Origin: Burkholderiales bacterium
GTDB taxonomy: Bacteria > Pseudomonadota > Gammaproteobacteria > Burkholderiales > Burkholderiaceae
NCBI GenBank assembly: GCA_947372535.1
Contig: CANBUA010000258.1
Location: 1-6,767, forward strand
Reading direction: 5' to 3'
DNA: 6,767 nucleotides
Under the pieces are notes generated by a model. The model was not told where the DNA came from and searched no databases. It saw nothing but the letters and a program-made list of their open reading frames with translations. Every line of letters begins with the position of its first letter. Position 1 is the first letter of the stretch. This document shows positions 1 to 5,920 of the stretch, one piece after another. The position numbers and the translations under genes are program-made.

Positions 1-60
1 GGCACCCCAGCGGCAAAACAGTAAGGGTGATATCGACGAGCCTCTAGGCGACTTGAGCGC

Positions 61-1794
61 ATGCCGCCCTGGGGTAAGCTCGCTTGCGTGAGCAAACCGA
101 TCATCATTCAGGCCAGAGACGCCCTGGCGGCAGGCGTGCGCCTCAAGGACTACGACATCGAAGGCCTGCTGGGTGTGGGGGGCTTCGGCCTGGTCTACCG
201 AGCCCGCGAAGATGCCCTCCAGCGCGAGGTCGCCATCAAGGAGTACCTCCCATCGTCCATGGCCAGCCGGGGCGCGGACGGCAACATCACCCTGCGCTCG
301 CCGGAGTACCAGGAGCCGTTTGACCTGGGCATGCGCTCCTTCATCAACGAGGCACGCCTGCTGGCGCGCTTCGACCACCCGGCGCTGGTGCGCGTCATCC
401 GCTTCTGGGAGGCACGGGGCACGGCCTACATGGTCATGCCCTGCTACGACGGCCCGACCTTGTACGAAGCCCGGCGCGCCATGCCGGCCCCGCCGACCGA
501 GGCGTGGATCAATGCCCTGATGGAGCCCTTGCTGGGCGCGCTGGAGTGCCTGCACCGCGAGCAGGTCTACCACCGTGATGTCGCGCCCGACAACATCTTG
601 CTGATCGACGATCAGGATGCGCCCACGGGCCTGCGTCCGGTGCTGCTGGATTTCGGAGCGGCCCGCCGCGTCATCAGCGACCACACCCAGGCCTTGACGG
701 CCATCCTCAAGCCCAGCTTCGCGCCCATCGAGCAGTACGCCGAGACCACCTTGCTCAGGCAAGGCCCCTGGACCGATCTGTACGGCCTGGCCGCCGTCCT
801 GCACTACTGCATCACTGGCCGCACACCTGTGCCCGCCACCGCCCGCGCCGTGCACGACGACCTGCCCAGGCTCAGTCAGATGGCCTCGGCCTTCGAGCAG
901 GATTTCGGGCGCAGTTACAGCCCGGCGCTGCTGGCCACCATCGACAAGGCCTTGTCGGTCAAGCCGGAGGATCGCCCGGCCTCGGTGGCCGCCTGGCGGG
1001 AGAGCTTGCAGGCACCTCTGTCGACTGTGCTCGCGCCTTTTGCCCCCTTGATCGATGAGGGCAGCGAAGGTTTCAAGGCAAGCCAGGACATCGCCCGCAC
1101 CGAGCCGGCCGTGGCGCGTGCCGTCTGGAACGAGCGCACCGTGGTCGTGAGCCCACCGGGCCTGCCGCAAGCCCCCCCGAGTTCATTCGCGGCCACCTTG
1201 CCTCTGCGGGCCGTGGTGCCCACAACGGTTAACGATGAATCACGCTTTGGTGCCAGCCTGCACTGGCCCCGGCCTTTGGTGTGGGGTCTGGGCGCGGTGG
1301 CATTGGCCAGCGTGGTGGGCTTGTCGGCCTGGTCGGTCAAGCGCGATCGGCAAGACAACCTGTCCGCCAATGCGCCTGCAGTGGCGACCGCCCCGCTCGC
1401 GGCGGCGGCGGGCACCAAGCCATCCCAGCTCAGGCCAGTCACGGCGTCCTCAGCCGATGCGGGCGAGGTGATTGAGGAGGTGGAGACCACCGCCCATCGC
1501 GCCAGCCAGCCTGCGCTGAGCCAAGCCAGCGATGCGGTGTCCGAAGCACAGCGCAAGCGCGAGGCCCGTGCCCAGGCTCGCAAAGCCAAAGCAGAGGCCA
1601 GGGCCGAAGCCAAAGCTGACGCCAGCGCTGCAGCCCTGAATCCTCGTCAAGCCTGCGGCGGCCGCATGTTCATTGCCATGGCGTTCTGCATGAAGCGCTA
1701 TTGCAGTAACCCCCGCTACACCCAGCATGCCGAGTGCGTGCACATGCGGGCCCAGGAGCGGGCCCAACGCGAGAACCAACGTGGCTATCCCTGA
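61..1794 (+). CDS. Membrane-anchored Ser/Thr protein kinase with periplasmic Cys4 tail
   Basis: Predicted Hanks-type kinase that phosphorylates protein Ser/Thr residues using ATP. Numbering is from the ATG at 61 (577 aa). Visible motifs: glycine loop GVGGFG at about 38-43, VAIK with the ATP-binding lysine K60, helix-C glutamate E97, catalytic loop HRDVAPDN at 171-178 (base D173, metal ligand N178), DFG at 197-199, an APIEQY segment in the APE position at 221-226, and D239 of the F-helix. The K of the usual HRDxKPxN is Ala. The kinase domain ends near 317. A Pro/Ala-rich linker and one membrane segment (about 405-424, followed by K427 and R428) come next, so the kinase should be cytoplasmic. 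Outside are an Ala-rich stretch, an Arg/Lys/Ala/Glu helix (about 496-522) and C532, C543, C548 and C559. The ATG at 61 has AGGCGA 9 nt upstream; an in-frame GTG at 88 would remove nine residues. The substrate is not evident from the neighbours. Confidence 0.9.
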   Translation: MPPWGKLACVSKPIIIQARDALAAGVRLKDYDIEGLLGVGGFGLVYRAREDALQREVAIKEYLPSSMASRGADGNITLRSPEYQEPFDLGMRSFINEARLLARFDHPALVRVIRFWEARGTAYMVMPCYDGPTLYEARRAMPAPPTEAWINALMEPLLGALECLHREQVYHRDVAPDNILLIDDQDAPTGLRPVLLDFGAARRVISDHTQALTAILKPSFAPIEQYAETTLLRQGPWTDLYGLAAVLHYCITGRTPVPATARAVHDDLPRLSQMASAFEQDFGRSYSPALLATIDKALSVKPEDRPASVAAWRESLQAPLSTVLAPFAPLIDEGSEGFKASQDIARTEPAVARAVWNERTVVVSPPGLPQAPPSSFAATLPLRAVVPTTVNDESRFGASLHWPRPLVWGLGAVALASVVGLSAWSVKRDRQDNLSANAPAVATAPLAAAAGTKPSQLRPVTASSADAGEVIEEVETTAHRASQPALSQASDAVSEAQRKREARAQARKAKAEARAEAKADASAAALNPRQACGGRMFIAMAFCMKRYCSNPRYTQHAECVHMRAQERAQRENQRGYP

Positions 1795-1805
1795 GCGAGA
1801 TCAGG
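1790..1805. repeat. Inverted repeat spanning the two convergent stop codons
   Basis: CCTGA (1790-1794) and TCAGG (1801-1805) are perfectly complementary around a 6-nt loop. Each arm contains the TGA stop of one gene, the kinase on plus and the exonuclease on minus. There is no T-tract on either side and the stem is only 5 bp, so it is at best a weak bidirectional end signal. It may simply arise because both genes end in a C-ending codon followed by TGA. No better terminator is visible between these genes. Confidence 0.3.
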
Positions 1806-2322
1806 CCGCTTGACGTGGGGCCTTCAAGGCCAGCATGGTCATCTGCAAAAGGCGGGCATCACTGCTGGCGCGGTGGCGCGTCAGGTTGAGCTTGCTCGCC
1901 ACCGACAGCTTGAGCTCGTGCCAGCGCGCTGCATCGGCATCGGTCATCAGGGCTCGTAAATTTTCAAGCCGGTAGCTGGGCACCAGGTTGGCCGCGTCAT
2001 AAAGCTTGTTCAGCCAGGTGTAGTCGTGCGCCCAGGCATCGGAATAAACCACCATGCCACGCAACCATTCATTGAGCGTCTGCGCGATCTCCAGGCTGAG
2101 GCGGCCATGCTGATCAATCTGCTCACGCGTGATCTTGTGAACGGCGGCAGCATTGGGGTCCCAGTGCTGCCAGCTTGGCTCGGGCCTGACCAGCGAGCAC
2201 CAACTGCGGCCATCGGGCAGCACGACGCCCACCTCGATGGGGTAGCTGCCCAAGCCAAAGCCGGACGCCTCGATGTCCAGGATGGGCGGTGGCAGTGCGG
2301 TCAAGGAAGTGGTGGCAGACAT
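1801..2322 (-). CDS. DEDDh-family 3'-5' exonuclease (RNase T/DnaQ superfamily)
   Basis: A 173-aa protein predicted to remove 3'-terminal nucleotides from nucleic acid by two-metal catalysis. The three exonuclease motifs are readable: ExoI as DIE with D16 and E18, ExoII with D100 in HDYTWL, and ExoIII as H150 with D155 (HRASSD). H150 marks the DEDDh rather than the DEDDy subtype. The segment NAAAVHKIT at about 57-65 matches the N-AxxVHxI stretch common in DnaQ-like nucleases. The length fits a stand-alone nuclease domain with no fused polymerase or helicase. I chose the ATG at 2322 because AGGG lies 4 nt upstream and the fold begins about 14 residues later; an in-frame ATG at 2403 would add 27 residues unlike the family. 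It is convergent with the kinase gene and divergent from nadE. Whether the substrate is RNA, DNA or oligonucleotides cannot be read from the sequence. Confidence 0.85.
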   Translation of the reverse strand: MSATTSLTALPPPILDIEASGFGLGSYPIEVGVVLPDGRSWCSLVRPEPSWQHWDPNAAAVHKITREQIDQHGRLSLEIAQTLNEWLRGMVVYSDAWAHDYTWLNKLYDAANLVPSYRLENLRALMTDADAARWHELKLSVASKLNLTRHRASSDARLLQMTMLALKAPRQAA

Positions 2323-2408
2323 GGTGCCCTGGGTGAAATTGGAATCGTTGGCCACAAGTCTCTCATTGCCGGTCCGATGGGAATGTAAGGGTTTGAACCT
2401 CATTTGCC

Positions 2409-2420
2409 GCACAGTTGTGC
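2409..2420. repeat. Perfect dyad GCACA-GT-TGTGC
   Basis: Two 5-bp arms, GCACA and TGTGC, flank a 2-nt centre. The spacer is too short for a stable RNA hairpin, so if the dyad is functional a dimeric DNA-binding protein site fits better. It lies 87 nt upstream of the minus-strand exonuclease start and about 120 nt upstream of the nadE start. A short palindrome like this could occur by chance. Confidence 0.3.
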
Positions 2421-2425
2421 CAATT

Positions 2426-2441
2426 ACTGCACACATGCAGT
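2426..2441. repeat. Inverted repeat ACTGCA-CACA-TGCAGT
   Basis: A 6-bp perfect stem with a 4-nt loop, beginning 5 nt after the GCACA/TGTGC dyad. The two centres (about 2414.5 and 2433.5) are 19 bp apart, just under two helical turns, so proteins bound to both could sit on nearly the same face of the DNA. The arms share only a short TGCA/GCACA-like core. It could equally be a small hairpin in a leader RNA. Confidence 0.3.
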
Positions 2442-2541
2442 GGACCTGCTCCTGCCAATGCATGCGACGTGCCAGTTTTGCCACACGGCGCTAACATCGC
2501 GGATCGGACGATCTCGGCGTCGCGCCCTTCATCTTGTGCCC

Positions 2542-4257
2542 ATGACTTCAATTTCTACTTCGCCCACATCGCCTGCCTTGGCCGATCTTTCCCTGGCTGT
2601 GCTTCAGTTCAATCCGATCGTCGGTGACCTGTCCGGTAACGCTCGGCAAATCATCGCGCTGGCGCGCCAAGCCCATGCCCAGGGGGCAAGGCTGGTGATC
2701 ACGCCGGAGTTGGCCCTGTGCGGCTACCCACCGGAAGACTTGCTGCTGCGACCGCGTTTCATCGACGCCTGCCAGGACGAGTTGGTCGGCATGGCCGAGG
2801 CCTTGGCCGACCTGCCCGATCTGCACCTGATCGTGGGTCACCCGGCCGCAGCGCCAGCGGCGGGCTTTCGTTCCCGCTCGGTGGCCGAGGCCGGTCTGCT
2901 CAACGCCGCCAGCCACCTGCATGGTGGTGCGGTGACGGCCACTTACGCCAAGCGAGAACTCCCCAACTACCAGGTGTTTGATGAGCGGCGCTACTTCCTC
3001 AGTGGACGCGATGTGGGCTTTGGCCCCCTGGTGATTGAGGTGCAAGGCTGGCGCCTCGGCGTGCTGATCTGCGAGGACGCTTGGTTCGAGGAACCTGCCC
3101 AGGCCGCCATGTCCGCCGGTGCCCAGGCCCTGCTGGTGATCAATGCCTCGCCCTTTCATGCAGGCAAAGCCCAAGAACGCGAGCAACGCATGGCCGACCG
3201 TGCGCGTGCCTGCCAATGCCCCCTGGTCTATGCCCACCTCGTTGGCGGCCAAGATGAAGTCGTGTTCGATGGCGCGTCCTTCGCGGTCGATGCGGGGGGT
3301 GCCGTCGTGGCCCGTGCGCCATCTTTCGAGACCAGCACCTTGATGATCAGCCTGGCGTCCACGGGGCAGGTCAGTGGCGTGGTCCATCCTTTGCCCGACC
3401 AGGATGCCGAGATCTGGCAGGCGCTGGTCACGGGGGTGCGCGACTACCTTGGCAAGAACGGTTTTCCGGGCGCGATCATTGGCCTGTCCGGCGGCATCGA
3501 TTCGGCCTTGGTGCTGGCCATCGCCGTCGATGCCCTGGGCGCGGACAAGGTCCGCACGGTGATGATGCCTTCGCCCTACACGGCTGACATCTCCTGGATC
3601 GACGCGAAAGACATGGCCGAGCGCCTGGGCGTGCGCCATGACGAAATCGCCATCGCGCCCATGTTCGACAACTTCAGGGCCTCGCTGGCCCCGCTCTTCA
3701 TTGGCCGGGCCGAGGACACCACCGAAGAGAACATCCAGGCCCGCATCCGCGGCACCCTGCTCATGGCTCTGTCCAACAAGACCGGCGCCATCGTGCTGAC
3801 CACGGGCAACAAAAGCGAGCTGGCCACGGGCTATTGCACGCTCTATGGTGACATGGCCGGCGGTTTCGCCGTCATCAAGGACTTGGTCAAGACGACGGTC
3901 TACCGCCTGTCCAACTGGCGCAACGCGCAAGCCCGCCTGCGCGGCGAGGTCGAGCCCATCCCCGAGCGCATCATCACCCGCCCACCCTCGGCCGAGTTGC
4001 GCCCCGATCAGACTGACCAGGACAGCCTGCCACCGTATGACGTGCTTGATGGCATCCTCTCGCGTTACATGGAGCATGACCAGTCCATCGACGAGATCGT
4101 AGCCGCAGGTTATGCGCAGGCCGATGTGGACCAGGTGACCCGCCTGCTCAAGATCAATGAGTACAAACGGCGCCAAGCGCCGATCGGCATCCGCATCACC
4201 CACCGTGCTTTCGGACGTGACTGGCGTTACCCCATCACCTCGCGTTTTCGCCAATGA
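2542..4257 (+). CDS. nadE: Glutamine-dependent NAD+ synthetase
   Basis: Catalyses the last step of NAD+ synthesis in the cytoplasm: nicotinate adenine dinucleotide is adenylylated with ATP and amidated with ammonia from glutamine. The 571-aa protein has two domains. The N-terminal nitrilase-like glutaminase (about 15-285) carries the Glu-Lys-Cys triad E56 (TPELALCGYPP), K137 (YAKRELPNY) and C177 (LICEDAWF), plus the GGQDEVVFDGASF segment near 235-247. The C-terminal synthetase (about 290-571) carries the PP-loop LSGGIDSA at 315-322, TGNKSELATGY at 421-431 and the following YGDMAGGFAVIKD. This layout and length match proteobacterial two-domain NadE. The ATG at 2542 puts the glutaminase fold about 16 residues in; a TTG at 2404 or ATG at 2458 would add Cys/Arg-rich residues foreign to the family. 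It lies 104 nt upstream of the PII gene on the same strand. Confidence 0.97.
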   Translation: MTSISTSPTSPALADLSLAVLQFNPIVGDLSGNARQIIALARQAHAQGARLVITPELALCGYPPEDLLLRPRFIDACQDELVGMAEALADLPDLHLIVGHPAAAPAAGFRSRSVAEAGLLNAASHLHGGAVTATYAKRELPNYQVFDERRYFLSGRDVGFGPLVIEVQGWRLGVLICEDAWFEEPAQAAMSAGAQALLVINASPFHAGKAQEREQRMADRARACQCPLVYAHLVGGQDEVVFDGASFAVDAGGAVVARAPSFETSTLMISLASTGQVSGVVHPLPDQDAEIWQALVTGVRDYLGKNGFPGAIIGLSGGIDSALVLAIAVDALGADKVRTVMMPSPYTADISWIDAKDMAERLGVRHDEIAIAPMFDNFRASLAPLFIGRAEDTTEENIQARIRGTLLMALSNKTGAIVLTTGNKSELATGYCTLYGDMAGGFAVIKDLVKTTVYRLSNWRNAQARLRGEVEPIPERIITRPPSAELRPDQTDQDSLPPYDVLDGILSRYMEHDQSIDEIVAAGYAQADVDQVTRLLKINEYKRRQAPIGIRITHRAFGRDWRYPITSRFRQ

Positions 4258-4258
4258 G

Positions 4259-4287
4259 GCGGCCTCAGGCCTTACCCTGAGCCGCTT
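4259..4287 (+). terminator. Hairpin after nadE, possible weak terminator or attenuator
   Basis: GCGG-c-CTCAGG (4259-4269) pairs with CCTGAGCCGC (4276-4285), giving a 10-bp GC-rich stem with one bulged C and a 6-nt loop. It starts 2 nt after the nadE stop. The 3' side is TTCCGTGCTT, which is only mildly T-rich, so termination may be partial. This fits read-through into the PII gene with a reduced transcript level, or protection of the nadE mRNA 3' end. Confidence 0.5.
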
Positions 4288-4298
4288 CCGTGCTTAAA

Positions 4299-4700
<402 letters not shown>

Positions 4701-4704
4701 CCCT

Positions 4705-5343
4705 TCAGGTTCCGCTTTGAACGCCACCCGGCGCCGCTGCCAGCGGTGCAGGTGGCTTTTGTGTTTTGAGCTGGATCGATTGCGCGTGCAGGCGGTCCAG
4801 CAAGCGCTCAATCTGGTCGTCCACCAGCAGCAGCTCATGCACATCGGGCCATAAAAAGCCCTGATCCTTGCTGTGCTGGATGAAGGCCAGCAGGTGGTCA
4901 AAGTAGCCGCCGACGTTGAGCAGGCCCAAGGGCTTGTCGTGGTACCCCAGCTGGCGCCAGGTCCAGATCTCGAAGATTTCTTCCAGGGTGCCGATGCCGC
5001 CTGGCAGCGCCACGAAGGCATCGGACTGCTGGGCCATGCGGTGCTTGCGCTCGTGCATGGAATCGACCACTTCCAGCGTTGTCACACCCGGGTGCCCCAG
5101 TTCGCGCTGAACCAGCCGATGCGGGATCACGCCGATGACCGGCGAGCCGCCCGCCAGTGTGGCATCGGCCACGGCCCCCATCAGGCCCGTGCTGCCGCCG
5201 CCATAGACCAGTTGCCAGCCGCGGCCAGCCAAGGCGCTTCCGCATTCCTGCGCGGACTGCATGAAGGCCGCTTCGTTGCCCGGACGTGAGCCGCAGTAGA
5301 CGCAGACGGAAAAAGGCGGCGTGGATGGGTTGGAATCGTTCAT
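4705..5343 (-). CDS. LOG-family protein (TIGR00730-type Rossmann nucleotide hydrolase)
   Basis: A 212-aa cytoplasmic protein of the LOG family, whose studied members hydrolyse cytokinin riboside 5'-monophosphates or AMP-like nucleotides to free base and ribose 5-phosphate. Visible motifs: VYCGSRPG at about 15-22, LVYGGGSTGLMG at 45-56, MHERKHRM at 96-103 with R99 and K100, and the signature PGGIGTLEE at 114-122 with catalytic-site glutamates. The C-terminal tail (about 194-212) is Pro/Ala/Gly-rich and probably disordered; its DNA doubles as the glnB terminator. The ATG at 5343 overlaps the stop of the upstream RDD gene as ATGA and has no clear Shine-Dalgarno sequence, which suggests translational coupling. 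Upstream extension would run inside the RDD gene. The natural substrate in a non-plant-associated bacterium would be uncertain; a general role in nucleotide turnover is possible. Confidence 0.88.
   Translation of the reverse strand: MNDSNPSTPPFSVCVYCGSRPGNEAAFMQSAQECGSALAGRGWQLVYGGGSTGLMGAVADATLAGGSPVIGVIPHRLVQRELGHPGVTTLEVVDSMHERKHRMAQQSDAFVALPGGIGTLEEIFEIWTWRQLGYHDKPLGLLNVGGYFDHLLAFIQHSKDQGFLWPDVHELLLVDDQIERLLDRLHAQSIQLKTQKPPAPLAAAPGGVQSGT
4723..4767 (+). terminator. Rho-independent terminator of the PII gene
   Basis: The outer stem GCCACC (4723-4728) pairs with GGTGGC (4751-4756), and the inner stem GCGCCGCT (4731-4738) pairs with AGCGGTGC (4742-4749) with one G-U pair and a 3-nt loop. 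The arms are joined by a 2-nt and a 1-nt internal bulge. TTTTGTGTTTT follows at 4757-4767, a good T-tract for plus-strand transcripts. The hairpin starts 22 nt after the glnB stop. It lies inside the 3' coding end of the minus-strand LOG gene. On the minus strand the stem is not followed by a T-run of similar quality. Confidence 0.75.
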
Positions 5344-5879
5344 GCGCGGGTGTCGATCAAGCGGGTTTTGCACAGGTGGTCGTGCAGGAACTGACGCTGG
5401 GGCGTGAGTCTGCTCAAGCCCGCGTACAGGACGATCCATACCAGCATCAGCCCCAAGATTTCGTATTTGCGGTGCCACTGGGCCAGCCAGCACATCAGCA
5501 GTGGCGGCCAGAACCACAGCCAGGACAAGACATAGCGAATGGCCGCCTGCTGCAAGGACAGTGGCAGCCCATCGGCCCGCAGCACGCGCAATTGCCAGGT
5601 TTTCATCGCCAGGGTCTGGCCACCGTTGACCCAGAACCAGATGAAATACGCCGACAGGGCCAGGAACAGGACGGCCTGCATGCCTTCGCGGTGCTGCATG
5701 GCGTTGTGCTGCTGCACGGCCACCGAATAGGCCACGCCGACCGCCATCACCACGCCAAACAGCAACACGCCTTCATAAAGAAAAGCCGCCATGCGGCGGA
5801 TGAGGGCAGGTGCGGGTGCCTGGGCACGTTGCTGACACTGGGTCAGCGTCAAGGGCGGAGTGGGGGGCGGTCGAAACAT
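5340..5879 (-). CDS. RDD-family inner-membrane protein
   Basis: A 179-aa integral membrane protein. The RDD family has no single agreed function; some members have been linked to transport or ion homeostasis. A soluble Pro-rich N-terminus (1-28) precedes RRM at 28-30 and about four hydrophobic segments: roughly 31-53, 69-87, 118-136 and 139-158. The loop between segments 2 and 3 has the usual TLAMKTWQLRVLRADG pattern (about 89-104). The C-terminus FLHDHLCKTRLI (164-175) matches the family's HDxxxxTxVV end with its Asp. The normally acidic first-helix position is Glu (E36) instead of Asp. The ATG at 5879 has AGG 5-6 nt upstream. It lies 31 nt after the DUF3106 gene and overlaps the LOG gene by 4 nt, so it is almost certainly co-transcribed with both. 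Confidence 0.85.
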   Translation of the reverse strand: MFRPPPTPPLTLTQCQQRAQAPAPALIRRMAAFLYEGVLLFGVVMAVGVAYSVAVQQHNAMQHREGMQAVLFLALSAYFIWFWVNGGQTLAMKTWQLRVLRADGLPLSLQQAAIRYVLSWLWFWPPLLMCWLAQWHRKYEILGLMLVWIVLYAGLSRLTPQRQFLHDHLCKTRLIDTRA

Positions 5880-5900
5880 TCGCGCCTGGAAGCCTCAGCT

Positions 5901-5920
5901 CAAGCCTGGCTCAAGGCTTG
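5901..5920 (-). repeat. Hairpin over the stop codon of the DUF3106 gene
   Basis: CAAGCCT (5901-5907) and AGGCTTG (5914-5920) form a perfect 7-bp stem with a 6-nt loop. The loop includes the TGA stop of the DUF3106 gene (5911-5913). No T-tract follows on the minus strand, and the next gene starts about 22 nt further on. Inference: it could tune read-through or mRNA stability inside the operon rather than end transcription. A neighbouring imperfect copy of GAGC-n-GGCTT follows on the minus strand. Confidence 0.45.

Larger units (their letters stand above)
2323..2541. promoter_or_regulatory. Divergent intergenic region between the exonuclease gene and nadE
   Basis: These 219 nt separate two divergently transcribed genes and should hold both promoters. 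I find no convincing -35/-10 pair for either direction; TACATT on the minus strand (2358-2363) is a possible -10 without a good partner. The middle holds two dyads, listed separately. Upstream-extended reading frames for both neighbours run through here, from a TTG at 2404 on plus and a GTG at 2484 on minus. Their translations do not resemble the families, so I treat the stretch as non-coding. The ATG of nadE has no clear Shine-Dalgarno sequence. Confidence 0.55.

Noticed and set aside
1..24. Possible C-terminal end of an upstream plus-strand gene (Gly-Thr-Pro-Ala-Ala-Lys-Gln then TAA at 22-24)
   Set aside because: Only seven codons are visible, another frame stays open through this stretch, and nothing identifies a gene, so I do not annotate it.
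915..1613. A 232-codon minus-strand frame opposite the kinase linker and tail
   Set aside because: Low-complexity Ala/Ser/Arg translation with no domain; explained by antisense reading of the Ala-rich coding sequence.
2408..2425. A sigma-54-like TTGGCAC...TGC motif on the minus strand upstream of the exonuclease gene
   Set aside because: The distance between the GG and GC elements is one base too short and the TTGC element is incomplete, so it does not meet the -24/-12 consensus.
2323..2484. N-terminal extension of the exonuclease up to a GTG at 2484 or ATG at 2403
   Set aside because: The added residues precede the ExoI motif by an atypical distance, look non-coding, and overlap the divergent regulatory region. 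The ATG at 2322 has an AGGG upstream.
2404..2541. N-terminal extension of NadE from a TTG at 2404 or ATG at 2458
   Set aside because: The extra residues are Cys/His/Arg-rich and unlike the start of the glutaminase domain. They cross the two intergenic dyads and have no ribosome site.
2548..4254. A 568-codon open frame on the minus strand, antisense to almost all of nadE
   Set aside because: Its translation is rich in His, Gly, Arg and Asp with no recognisable motif. The plus frame contains all NadE catalytic motifs. Long antisense frames are expected opposite genes with high third-position GC.
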